The position numbers and the translations under genes are program-made. This document shows, piece after piece, positions 44,618 through 53,694 of a stretch of 64,000 bases of DNA (the first letter of the stretch is position 1; the number at the start of each line of letters is the position of its first letter). This stretch comes from Blastopirellula marina (GTDB taxonomy: Bacteria; Planctomycetota; Planctomycetia; Pirellulales; Thermoguttaceae): positions 1-64,000 of the forward strand of contig DYLS01000008.1 of the NCBI GenBank assembly GCA_020721965.1, in the 5' to 3' direction. The notes beneath the pieces were generated by a model, which was given only the letters and a program-made list of their open reading frames with translations, searched no databases and was not told the origin of the DNA.

Positions 44618-45793
44618 TCATGGGGCCGCTTCCTCGGAGGCCGCCCCGCCGGCATCCTCCGCGGTTTCGTTTCGCTCCGATGCCGCTGCGTCGTCGGCAG
44701 TCTTCGGCTCGAACACGAAGACCTTCCGCCGCCCGGAATCCAGCACCACGATCCTGCCCCGCGAATCGGCCGCCAGGTCGGGTACGGGAGTCCGCTCGTC
44801 CTCTCGCGTCTCGGTACTCAGGGAGCCGGTATCGCCGAAGAAGTTCGGCCCGGCCACCCAGCCCCGAAACTCGCCTTGCGGCGAAAAGACCTTGATCCTC
44901 AGCAGGCCTTTTTCCAAGGTCACGGTCGAACCGTCGGGCAGCAAGGCGATGTGAGCGGGGTTGCAGCACCCGCAAAAGCCGTCCTTCCCCAAACCCGCCT
45001 TACCCCAGAAGAACTCCAGGTCGCCCGACGGACGATAATATTCCACACGATGCGCGCCCGGATTGACCACGCGGAGCTGGCCGTCGCTTCCCCACGCGAC
45101 GTCCAGGTAAGGGCTGGGAACGACCAGGCCCAGGATGCCCCGATCGCGGTCGCGCTGCGCCAATTGTCCGATGAACTCGCCTTGAAAATCCACATGATGA
45201 ACCACGCGGTTGCCGGCATCGGCGACGAACACCCCATCCTCCGCAACAGCCAAGGAAGTGATCAGGGCCTTATCGCCGAAGGAGTTCCAGCGGCCGAGCG
45301 GCTTGCCCGACTCGTCCCAAAGGGTTACTTCGCTCCCCGAAGCGCAAAGGATCGTTTTTCGGGGTTCGCCACCGGATCGCGGAATATCTGCGACGGCCAG
45401 GCAGCGGATCGGCCCGGGGATCGCGGTCGTCTGCTCGCGGTCGCCGCGAGGGGAATAGCGTTCCACGCCGCCCTCGCCACCGACCCAGACGGCGTCATCA
45501 CCGCCCACAAACAGGGCGCTGGGCTGCGTCCAACCCACCTCCCATTGCGCAATCAGGCGGTATGCGGCCGCCTCTTCCGGCACGTGCCGGTAGTCGTCCA
45601 GCGAGTAGTCGAAACTCCCGGGAAAGGCGTTTTGCCGCGGGCTGCGCAAGCGGTTGCGGTAAGACAACGCAGCCAAGACGGCAACCGCGATCGCCGCGCT
45701 CACCATGGCCACGATCCACCAGGGCCACGCCCGACCGCAGCGATCGGATGGCCGGGCTAGCACACGGCCGAACAACCTTGAGGCTCGTCGCAT
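44618..45793 (-). CDS. Membrane-anchored NHL-type beta-propeller protein
   Basis: 391 residues from ATG 45793; the frame runs upstream without conserved sequence. One N-terminal transmembrane helix (WWIVAMVSAAIAVAVLAAL at ~26-44) is followed by NHL-like blades: PSALFVGGDDAVWVGGEGG, ITSLAVAEDGVFVADAGNR, VHHVDFQGEFIGQ and LDVAWGSDGQLRVVNPGAHR. A compact cysteine cluster GFCGCCNPAHIALLPDGS occurs near 283 and could bind metal or heme. The tail is acidic. It follows a PQQ-like propeller gene by 62 bases in the same direction. Confidence 0.8.
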   Translation of the reverse strand: MRRASRLFGRVLARPSDRCGRAWPWWIVAMVSAAIAVAVLAALSYRNRLRSPRQNAFPGSFDYSLDDYRHVPEEAAAYRLIAQWEVGWTQPSALFVGGDDAVWVGGEGGVERYSPRGDREQTTAIPGPIRCLAVADIPRSGGEPRKTILCASGSEVTLWDESGKPLGRWNSFGDKALITSLAVAEDGVFVADAGNRVVHHVDFQGEFIGQLAQRDRDRGILGLVVPSPYLDVAWGSDGQLRVVNPGAHRVEYYRPSGDLEFFWGKAGLGKDGFCGCCNPAHIALLPDGSTVTLEKGLLRIKVFSPQGEFRGWVAGPNFFGDTGSLSTETREDERTPVPDLAADSRGRIVVLDSGRRKVFVFEPKTADDAAASERNETAEDAGGAASEEAAP

Positions 45794-45855
45794 GTCGCCG
45801 CCTCGCTTGAAAACGATGCTTCCCCTGTCGCCAATCCCGTCCCCAGCCCGACCCT

Positions 45856-47265
45856 TCAACCGCCGGGCGGCAAGGCCAGGCATACCAACTCCGTCATGCT
45901 CCGCACCAAGAAATAACCCGGCACAAACGCCGGAGGCCCCCAGCAATCGTGGCCTTCCAGCACCCGCGCTTGCCCGATCAGCCGAAACTCGTTCGGATCG
46001 GCGGCCATGGCCGACAACAATCCGTCGTCATCCAGCGCCAACAGCACGCCGTTGATGATCACGTACGGTCCCAGGCCGAAGCGGTGTTGCGACCCGCTGC
46101 TCCAGCGCTGATTGCCCTCCAGATCCAAGCACACCATTTGCTTGTCTTTTTCCCGCACGCCGTAGATGAATCCTTCGTAAAAGATAGGGGTTTGCTGCGT
46201 GGAACCGAATTGGGCGGGGGAAAGCCGAAACAGGATGTCCGGCTCGATCCTCCCATCCCCGCCCTTCAGTTGCATCATCAACGCGCCCGAATCGTAACCC
46301 CCGCAGAAAAAAATGCGTCCGTCGGGGAGCGGCAGGGGAGAGGGCACCGTGGCCAAGCTGATCTTCCACTCCGTCGTGTCCCAGACGATTCGGCCATCCG
46401 CCGCGTCCACCGCCACGACCCCGCCCGAAGCGCAGTAAACGTACAACCGGCGACTCTGGAACTCGACCGGCACCACGGACGAATGGGTCATCTTCCAGTC
46501 GCGGGGATTCGGCGTCCGCCAAAGCACCTTGCCGTCTGCGAGATCGAGCGCGGCGAGCAGGGCCTCGGGGCCGCCTGGCGCCAGGATCAGTCGCTCGCCG
46601 TCCACCAGTGGGCATTGACCGGCGTACCACGGCGGTACCGTGGCACCGAATTCCGCGACCATGTCGATCAGCCACTGCGGCTCGCCGGTCAGACGATCCA
46701 GGCAGGCCACGTGACATTTCGGCCCGATCGTCACGACATATTTGTCGGTCACCGTGGGGATCGTGCGTGACATGCCGTGATTCCGCTTGATGGCATTGGG
46801 ATAGCGGAACTGCCAAATGTCCGCACCGTCGGCCAGCGATAGGCAGCGGACAACGTCCTCCTCTTTCTCACGGTCGTAGTCGATCAAATAAACGCGCCCC
46901 TCCTTGATGGCCGGTGACGCGAAGCCCTCGCCGAGCGCGACGCTCCACCGTTTGACTGGGCCAGCCTCACCCCAGGGTGGATCGAGCGAGAAGTCGCTCG
47001 ACTGAAACATGGCGTCTCCCCTCGGACCACGGAAGCGGGGCCACTCTCCGGGGATGTCGGCCGGCGAACCGCTGCCCGCTGCGAGCGTCCCTTTCAGAGC
47101 CGCCTTGCTGGTGGCCGCCACCGCCGCGCCCACCGGCTTGTCCAACCCCGGTATCCGCTTGAGCAACTGTGGCCGCGGTACAGCCGTCAACCATGCCGCA
47201 AAGGCAACCACGGCGGCAACGGCCGTCACGCTCGGAACCAAAATCGGCATCACACGGTGTGCCAT
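45856..47265 (-). CDS. PQQ-like beta-propeller protein, exported
   Basis: 469 residues from ATG 47265, where a signal/anchor segment begins (VMPILVPSVTAVAAVVAFAAWL). First gene of the eight-gene cluster. Blades include EWPRFRGPRGDAMFQ, VRCLSLADGADIWQFRYP, VACLDRLTGEPQWLIDM, LAALDLADGKVLWRTPNP and VVAVDAADGRIVWDTTEW. The WPRFRGP opening is shared with the propeller at 39892-41838 and is common in planctomycete exported propellers. No catalytic motif is identified, so the term PQQ-like refers to fold only. Confidence 0.8.
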   Translation of the reverse strand: MAHRVMPILVPSVTAVAAVVAFAAWLTAVPRPQLLKRIPGLDKPVGAAVAATSKAALKGTLAAGSGSPADIPGEWPRFRGPRGDAMFQSSDFSLDPPWGEAGPVKRWSVALGEGFASPAIKEGRVYLIDYDREKEEDVVRCLSLADGADIWQFRYPNAIKRNHGMSRTIPTVTDKYVVTIGPKCHVACLDRLTGEPQWLIDMVAEFGATVPPWYAGQCPLVDGERLILAPGGPEALLAALDLADGKVLWRTPNPRDWKMTHSSVVPVEFQSRRLYVYCASGGVVAVDAADGRIVWDTTEWKISLATVPSPLPLPDGRIFFCGGYDSGALMMQLKGGDGRIEPDILFRLSPAQFGSTQQTPIFYEGFIYGVREKDKQMVCLDLEGNQRWSSGSQHRFGLGPYVIINGVLLALDDDGLLSAMAADPNEFRLIGQARVLEGHDCWGPPAFVPGYFLVRSMTELVCLALPPGG

Positions 47266-47456
47266 GAGTCGGCCCGTGCCGGGTTGGAGGCGGGAATGCG
47301 CAAGTACTCCACGGATCGCTGCGCCTGACGCCTCATGAACGCGAATATCTCGATCCACGACCGCGCGACATCGCTCCCATACCAATATATCAACCGGTCG
47401 GAAAAGCGGCGATCCAGAGAAGGAAATCGCGGAGCGAACTCTGAGAAGGCCGATAT

Positions 47457-48107
47457 TTAACGCAATTCTCGAATCCGAATATTGCGAAACTCGACCTGCA
47501 TCGGCGGGCCTTGATGAAGCTGAAGGGCGATGATGCCCTCCTTCGCTCCCACCGCGTCTTTCTCCTCGTAATCCACGGTGGTGAAGCCGTTGATCTCCAG
47601 CCGGATATGCGGCCCATCGCAAGTAATCGTGTACTCGTTCCAATCGCCGCTTTTGACGTGTTTGGCGACCTCCTCGGGATTCACATCGGCCAGAATCCCT
47701 CGCCCGCGCTCTTCGTACAAGATGCCCATGTAGCGCTTTTCGGCCATGTCCGCCTGATAGCCTTTGACGATGAAATCATCCATCCGCTCGCTGCGAATTT
47801 GCACGCCCGAGTTGTGATTCCGCAATTTGAACTCCAACTTCAGGACGAAGTTGGCGTACCTCTTGGTGCTGCATAGGAAGGTGTTGTGCTCGGCCTTGGC
47901 CTGGTCGGTGCTGCCAACGATCACGCCGTCCTTGACCGACCAGAAGCGGGAATCGCCCTCCCAGCCACTCAGCGTCTTGCCGTCGAACAGGGGCACGAAG
48001 CCCTCTTCAGTGGGCTTCTCCGCCTGCGCGGCGGAAAGGCCCGTCGCCAGGACCACGGCCGCGGCGGAAATCAGTGAGACATAAATCGGGCGAAGGTGCA
48101 TCGTCAT
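47457..48107 (-). CDS. Secreted DUF1080 (3-keto-disaccharide hydrolase/LamG-like) protein
   Basis: 216 residues, signal peptide to about residue 29 (ending SAAQA). The DUF1080 signature is clear: EEGFVPLFDGKTLSGWEGD, then FWSVKDGVIVGS, FVLKLEFKLRNHNSGVQIRSE and EYTITCDGPHIRLEINGFTTVDY, ending PPMQVEFRNIRIREL. The concanavalin-like domain binds or cleaves carbohydrate; family members include 3-keto-glucoside hydrolases. It is very common in planctomycetes. The 191-base gap and different function suggest it is not part of the electron-transfer cluster downstream. Confidence 0.9.
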   Translation of the reverse strand: MTMHLRPIYVSLISAAAVVLATGLSAAQAEKPTEEGFVPLFDGKTLSGWEGDSRFWSVKDGVIVGSTDQAKAEHNTFLCSTKRYANFVLKLEFKLRNHNSGVQIRSERMDDFIVKGYQADMAEKRYMGILYEERGRGILADVNPEEVAKHVKSGDWNEYTITCDGPHIRLEINGFTTVDYEEKDAVGAKEGIIALQLHQGPPMQVEFRNIRIRELR

Positions 48108-48448
48108 GCCTGCTCTCCTTGTTGAGGGCTATGCTGAAGAACAAAGAACAACGAGAAACCATGATGCCGGGGCCACGACCGGCTATCTGCTAGGACCGCA
48201 GAAGATCGGCAAGCCAGCAAACCACGATCCACCTGCCAACATACTTCGCCGCCGCCGATTTCTCAAGGAACCTCTGAGCGAGCATCGGGAACGTCTCAAG
48301 GATCCTTCGAAGCGTCCGAACAAACCTCGTTGCTTCACACATCCTTTCCGTAATAGCTCAGCCGGAGACGGTTACGCCCTTCGTGACTCGCTATTTGCCC
48401 CAGCGACACGATGCCGGATCACCGTATTGGCACGCTACCGGCCCGGGA
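48108..48448. other. Intergenic region with a family C repeat
   Basis: 341 bases. Only the repeat at 48318-48375 is recognisable. Confidence 0.4.
48318..48375 (+). repeat. Dispersed repeat, family C, divergent copy
   Basis: GAACAAACCTCGTTGCTTCA at the start and GCCGGAGACGGTTAC at the end; several substitutions relative to 8813. Confidence 0.65.
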
Positions 48449-49852
48449 TTACGGCGTCAGGCGAAGGCAAGCGTAACGAAGCACCATCGGCTCACCCTCG
48501 GTCGGGCCGAGCACGTCCAGCGTCCATGACGGCGAGGCTCCTGCCCGAGGCGTGGCCGTATAAAACGAACTCAGCGGCTTTTGCAACGGCACGCGGACGG
48601 ACGGCCCCGGCTGACCGTCGGGCAAGATCTCGAACAATTGATTTTCGCCCGGCGATGCAGCGTTCAACCCAACCTCCTGGGCATGGCAAAAGACGAACAA
48701 GCGATCGGTCGGTGTGATCCAGAATCGGGCGAACGAGCAGAGCATGCCCGGCTGACCCTCGACCGCCACGAACAGCGTCTTCCGCAGGACGACGGCACCG
48801 TCGCGAATCACCACATAATTCAGGGCATGGGACTGCTTTTCACCCGGGAAAAACTTTTCGCGGAGCCGGGTGTCGATGGCCCGCTCCACCCAGAGGATGT
48901 GGACGTTACCGTGTGGATCGACCCAAAGGTCGAGCGGACGAATCCAACCGCAAGTTTTTTCGCGGGATGCGATCTCCAGCCAAGGCTCGAACTTGCCAGT
49001 GGCAATGTCCTTCGACCAGACGTAGAACAGGCGGCGAAAGCCGTAGTCCCATTCCTGGCCCGTCAATTGTCTCTTGTACTCCCGCCAGGCTGAATTGGGT
49101 TCCACAATATCGCTCACGCCGCAGAAGTGCACTTGCCGATCCTTGAGCGCCACGGTCGGATAGCATACGCGGATGGGTTGAGGTTTTTCGTACTCTGCCC
49201 CGAACGGCCAAATCAATCGCCCCTGCGCCGACCACTTGCCTTGCGCATCCCGAAAACTCCATTCGGCGTGCGTGTATCCAACGTTCTGAAACAGGATCAG
49301 CTCGCGCTGCTGGCCGTCGGCGGCAAAGCTGCGATATGAGTGCTCGGAAAAGGGAGGCTCTCCATCCCACTTCGGAAGAATGGTGTGATACGGCTCATGC
49401 GGGCGAGCAGGGTCGAATTGCAGGATCTCTGGCCGGGAGGGACCGGCCCTGACGTTCGGCTCGCTGACGAGGGTGGGGTTCACCGACATGAAAAGCGGGC
49501 CATCTGGAAACACTGCCAAGGGGCAAGGCTCACGCGTCCGCCCAGCAGGATCGGCTTGCACCTGTACCCAGCCCCCCTCACCTCGTTCGAACAACAACCA
49601 GCGGCAGTTGTTCAAGGGCTGAACATCCGTTAACGTCTCCAGTCCGCTGGCGAAGACGCGATCCCCCAGCCGGACCAAACAGGTCGATCCGCTAGCCCAC
49701 ATCGGCCCGGCCCCGTTGTCGGCGGGAGTAACGCGATAGACTTCTTCTTCCGCAACCACAGCGACCTGCGGCGGAGCCGCGGGCAACGACCCAGATCGTC
49801 CCAAGCTCAAGACGCTCAGCGCCACACCCGTCAGAAACAAAACGCGTTGCAT
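48449..49852 (-). CDS. Secreted protein of unknown function, possible BNR-like propeller
   Basis: 467 residues from ATG 49852, followed by a signal peptide (VLFLTGVALSVLSLGRSGSLPAA, residues ~4-26, split). The mature part has repeated short beta motifs around Trp and Asp (HILWVERAID, WSKDIATGKFEPW, LDLWVDPHGNVH), compatible with a sialidase/BNR-like propeller. No Asp-box consensus (SxDxGxTW) is clear. No catalytic residues can be named. It stands alone between DUF1080 and dapB. Confidence 0.65.
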   Translation of the reverse strand: MQRVLFLTGVALSVLSLGRSGSLPAAPPQVAVVAEEEVYRVTPADNGAGPMWASGSTCLVRLGDRVFASGLETLTDVQPLNNCRWLLFERGEGGWVQVQADPAGRTREPCPLAVFPDGPLFMSVNPTLVSEPNVRAGPSRPEILQFDPARPHEPYHTILPKWDGEPPFSEHSYRSFAADGQQRELILFQNVGYTHAEWSFRDAQGKWSAQGRLIWPFGAEYEKPQPIRVCYPTVALKDRQVHFCGVSDIVEPNSAWREYKRQLTGQEWDYGFRRLFYVWSKDIATGKFEPWLEIASREKTCGWIRPLDLWVDPHGNVHILWVERAIDTRLREKFFPGEKQSHALNYVVIRDGAVVLRKTLFVAVEGQPGMLCSFARFWITPTDRLFVFCHAQEVGLNAASPGENQLFEILPDGQPGPSVRVPLQKPLSSFYTATPRAGASPSWTLDVLGPTEGEPMVLRYACLRLTP

Positions 49853-50397
49853 CGGTACCCCCCTTCCTTCGTGGCCCGCCAGAGAAGTCATTTTCCTTGG
49901 AAACCTCTGCGGAAACCTCTGCACACTTGGCCGTGGCTTCAGTATACTCGCACGGCCGTTTGTGGCAATCACGATCAAACCCCGAGGAAGACGTAGAATA
50001 GAGAATCAGCCAAGCAGGAAATCGGACAATACTAGGGAATCAGGTAATACTAAGGAGTCGGGTAATGGTCATGGCAGGGAAGAATGGCGAGGCTCAGCGT
50101 GGCCTGCTGCCCGAAAACGGGTCCATGTGTTATGAGAGGATCTGGAGCCTTGGAGCGCGGAAAGGCGACTCGCGAACATGCGACGCAGAAAGCGACACCC
50201 ACCGGAGCAGATTGTCCGCCACACCCATCGCTGCGCGCTGGGCGTGCCACCCGTTTCGCTGAGGCTGCAAAGACTAGCGTTCATTTAGCACCCAGCGCGG
50301 GTGTAAACGCAAAATGGCGGACTCGTCCGCCGCGGTTCTTGCCGCCAAGGTGTGGGGCGGGTTGCGAGGACGATCGGCTCAAGAACTTGCGTCGGGG
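49853..50397. other. Intergenic region with weak 18-base tandem similarity
   Basis: 545 bases without a supported gene. About 50018-50071 shows three loosely similar 18-base units (AATCGGACAATACTAG, AATCAGGTAATACTAA, AGTCGGGTAATGGTCA). No terminator or promoter can be placed. Confidence 0.35.
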
Positions 50398-51189
50398 TCA
50401 GAGCTTCAACACATCGCGCATGGAATAGCGGCCGGGGGGTTGATGCGTCAAAAACTTGGCCGCCGCCAAGGCCCCTTTGGCGTAGGCGTCGCGATTGGTG
50501 GCCCGAACGATGATCTCCACCGCCTCCCCCAACATACCGAAGACGATGTCGTGCTCGCCCGGATTGTCGCCCACGCGAACGGCATGGTAGCCGATTTCCA
50601 GGCGTGATCGGGGTCCGGGGCGTCCTTCCCGGCCGTGCCGATGGACGGTCTGCCCCATCTCGCCGCTGATCACGCGCCCGAACTCCAGCGCCGTGCCGCT
50701 GGGAGCATCCTCCTTGTAGCGATGGTGCCGTTCCAGGATTTCCACATCGGCATCGTGGTCTTTGAGCGCTGCTGCGGCTATCTGGGCCAATTTCAGGGCC
50801 AGATTGACGGCCAGGCTCATGTTGGGCGATTGGAGGACGGCGATTTCCCGGGACAACGCTTCGAGACGTTGCTGCTGCTCGGCGGAGATGCCCGTCGTGG
50901 CGAAGACCAGCGGCAAGCGGTTCTCGCGGCACATGGCCAGCACCTGGTCCGTGGCATGAGGGGAGGAGAAGTCGATGGCCACGTCCGCCGGGGTACTGAG
51001 ATCGGGGCGGAGCATGACCCCCAGCGGTCCCACGCCCGCTGCCACCCCAGCATCTTGGCCCACCTGGGGGTGATCGGGGGAGTCCAGGGCGGCCGCCACC
51101 ATCAAGTCGGGGTCGGCCGCGGCCAAGGCGATGATCCGCCGTCCCATGCGACCCGCCGCCCCAATCACCGCAAGGCGCGTTTTTCCCAT
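50398..51189 (-). CDS. dapB: 4-hydroxy-tetrahydrodipicolinate reductase DapB
   Basis: 263 residues from ATG 51189, where the Rossmann strand begins (LAVIGAAGRMGRRII). It reduces the dihydrodipicolinate precursor in lysine and diaminopimelate synthesis. Motifs: DFSSPHATDQVL, FATTGISAEQQ, SPNMSLAVNL, the catalytic EILERHHRYKEDAPSGTAL and IGYHAVRVGDNPGEHDIVF. Length is standard. Presence indicates a DAP pathway; other dap genes are not in the window. Confidence 0.94.
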   Translation of the reverse strand: MGKTRLAVIGAAGRMGRRIIALAAADPDLMVAAALDSPDHPQVGQDAGVAAGVGPLGVMLRPDLSTPADVAIDFSSPHATDQVLAMCRENRLPLVFATTGISAEQQQRLEALSREIAVLQSPNMSLAVNLALKLAQIAAAALKDHDADVEILERHHRYKEDAPSGTALEFGRVISGEMGQTVHRHGREGRPGPRSRLEIGYHAVRVGDNPGEHDIVFGMLGEAVEIIVRATNRDAYAKGALAAAKFLTHQPPGRYSMRDVLKL

Positions 51190-51394
51190 GATCCAGACAT
51201 CCTCCCTTCCTGCATCGCTGCCCAAAACCGATCCCGGCTATCTCCGCTCCAGCATACCAATCCAGCGCCGCCGCAATCTACTCCCACGGGCTGTTGATCG
51301 CGGTTGCTAACGTATTCTCCCCTCGGGCCTGGGCTGCGACCTTTCGGGAAGCGTTACGATGGTCTCCACCTCGGGCTGACGACTGAGGGTTCCA

Positions 51395-51414
51395 CCTCGG
51401 GCTTACGCCCGAGG
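51395..51414 (+). repeat. Palindromic repeat type B
   Basis: CCTCGGGC-TTAC-GCCCGAGG, perfect stem. A decayed copy lies just before it at 51368-51387. Confidence 0.8.
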
Positions 51415-51500
51415 CTCATGGTTCACGCGAGAGACTCACGGCTTACGCATGAGGCTCGGATAACATTCGAGGCTTGGTTCCCCAATGGCGGGCAAGGCTT

Positions 51501-52945
51501 TCAGCCGTACAGTTCGATAGCCCGAATGATCTCGTTCAGGTCGTTGGCGACGGAGACCGCACGGTTGGCGAACGTGGCGCGCCGGACTCCGCGGCTCCCC
51601 AAAACTTTGTCGAACAGGTCCTGGTCCGTGGTGTGGTAGGCGACGGTGGCCGTGGGATCCTTGAGCTGATGGCCGGTCAAGATGCAGACCACGCGTTCCT
51701 CCGGCCCGATGACGCCCTCGGCAACCAATCGTTTCAGCCCGGCGACGCTGGCCGCGCTGGCGGGCTCGCATCCCAATCCGCCGGCGCCGACCTGGGCCTT
51801 GGCATCCAGGATTTCCTGGTCCGTCACCTCGCGGACAACGCCGCGACAGGTGTCCAGGGCGCGCAGGCATTTGGTGAGATTGACGGGCCGATTGATCTCG
51901 ATGGCGCTGGCGATGGTTTCGGCCCGCCGCTGTTGGCGATCCATATCCTCATAATATTGCCGAATCAACAGGGGATCGGGGCGGCCTCCGTTCCAGCGCA
52001 GCCCTTGATGCTCGAACAGGTTGTACAGGGTGTCGGCGCCGGCAGCGTTGATGACCGCCAATCGCGGGGCCCGCGGTATAAGCTCCAACTCCAAAAGCTC
52101 ACGGAAGGCCTTTCCGAAGGCGCTGGAGTTGCCCAAGTTCCCGCCGGGGACGATGATCCAGTCGGGGACTTCCCAGCCCAGGGCCTCCAAGACGCGGAAC
52201 ATGATCGTCTTTTGGCCTTCCAGGCGGAAGGGGTTGACGCTGTTGACCAGGTAGATGCCCAATTGTTGGCTGACTTCCTTGACGCGCCGCATGGCATCGT
52301 CGAAGTCGCCCGCAACCTGCACCGTCAAGGCGCCGTAGTCCAGCGCTTGCGAGAGCTTGCCGTAGGCGATCTTGCCGGAACCGACGAAGATCACCGCCCG
52401 CATCAAACGTGTAACGGCACAGTAGAGGGCCAGCGAAGCGCTGGTATTGCCCGTCGAGGCGCAGGCCGCCTTTTTGGCGCCGGTCAGCCGAGAATGGGTA
52501 AAGGCGGCCGACATCCCGTTATCCTTGAAGCTCCCCGATGGATTCATCCCCTCGTATTGCAAGAACAGGCGGCCGGCATCGAGACCGACGTACCGCGCCA
52601 CCTGGTCCGAGCGTTGCAGCAGGGTCTGGCCCTCGCCAATGGTGACGCAGTCCCCGCGGGGAGCAAAAGGGAGGAGGGCATGGAACCGCCAGACGCCGCT
52701 GAAGGAATGAGGGTCTCCGCGCCGCGACCAGTGCGTCTCGAACTCGCGAAGACTCCGCGGCGGCGCGAGCCGATCCCATTCGTAGGATACCTCCAGCAAC
52801 GCACCACAGCGGGGACAGCCGACATGGATTTCTTCCGCGCCGTAGGTGGCCCCGCAGTCGGGCGAAGTGCAGCGTTGAAACGCGAATTCGTTGGGTCGGA
52901 TGGCGTGCTCCCCTTCTCGGCAAAGGTCCCCCGGTGCGCAATCAT
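51501..52945 (-). CDS. thrC: Threonine synthase ThrC, with a probable frameshift near its N terminus
   Basis: It converts O-phosphohomoserine to threonine with PLP. From TTG 52799 the 432-residue ORF has the PLP lysine in [14 protein letters not shown] and [27 protein letters not shown] and the C-terminal LTGHQLKDP. The frame is coding further upstream, encoding a zinc ribbon ([10 protein letters not shown]...[16 protein letters not shown]), but has no ATG, GTG or TTG before an in-frame stop at 52986. An ATG at 52945 in another frame would join it if one G were added to the G4 run at 52910-52913, giving a start [18 protein letters not shown]. So the start is either a base missing or a very rare start codon. 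Confidence 0.85.
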
Positions 52946-53077
52946 ACCTCCCGCCGCAACAACCCGGCGGATCGGCTAACTTGCATCATATAGCCCGAAA
53001 GGGCGGACAACGCAAGATGGGCCAGCCAAACCGAGGGATTCTGGACATCCCCTCCGGGATCGCGCGACCGCCACCGC

Positions 53078-53205
53078 GAAGCACCATCCCCCGACAACTC
53101 CGGCACCGTAAAGCACCATCCCCTCAGAACTCCGGCACTGTGACGCGATGCCTCCCGAGGTCTCTGGCACCGCAAAGCACTGCCTACAGAAGTTTCCGCC
53201 CCCAA
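53078..53205 (+). repeat. Four tandem degenerate 32-base repeats
   Basis: Units start at 53078, 53110, 53142 and 53174. Units 1 and 2 share AAGCACCATCCCC and AACTCCGGCAC; units 3 and 4 are more diverged. There are no spacers between units, so this is not a CRISPR array. Confidence 0.6.
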
Positions 53206-53622
53206 CCGGAGGCCGATCATCGGACATCTTGGGGGATCATGCCGCGTCTGAGACAGATCGGGCCGGGCACATCGCGCACTCGTGGGCAGCGTGCGACATG
53301 GCGGGCCACGCTGCCGCATCGGCGTACACTGCGATATCCTAGCATAGGCCACACCACCGGAAGGCTGGCAGAGGGCCGGTGAATGCGCAAGAAACCCCTT
53401 TTCCCCCTCAACTTGGCGATACCTTTATCCCCAGATTATAACTAATACTTTAAAAAAAGGGCTGGGCCGCTCAGCGCCAGACGGCAGGCGGGGCCTCGTG
53501 CAAAAGGGCCACGGCCGCCAGAAGGTGCGGCGTGGGCCGTCCAAGCTTTCCCAATGCAACGTGCGAACGATTCAACGTTTCATGAGGTAGAACGCGTAGA
53601 GGGCAGTTGTCTTTCAAACTGA

Positions 53623-53661
53623 AAACAGGTGAGATTCGCGTCACTTTGCACCTGTGTTTTT
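53623..53661 (+). promoter_or_regulatory. Inverted repeat before the histidine kinase gene
   Basis: AAAACAGGTG at 53623-53632 and CACCTGTGTTTTT at 53649-53661 pair with one bulged base and end in T. It may be a leader hairpin, terminator or operator. Confidence 0.4.
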
Positions 53662-53694
53662 TCGATAACCCACCCTCGGAAATCCATCATCCCC

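Larger units (their letters stand above)
52946..53694. other. Intergenic region with tandem 32-base repeats
   Basis: 749 bases between divergent thrC and a histidine kinase. Contains the tandem repeats at 53078-53205, an AT-rich patch at 53428-53460 (unusual in this GC-rich DNA, perhaps a promoter), and an inverted repeat at 53623-53661. Confidence 0.5.

Noticed and set aside
53078-53205. Possible CRISPR array
   Set aside because: The 32-base units abut without spacers.
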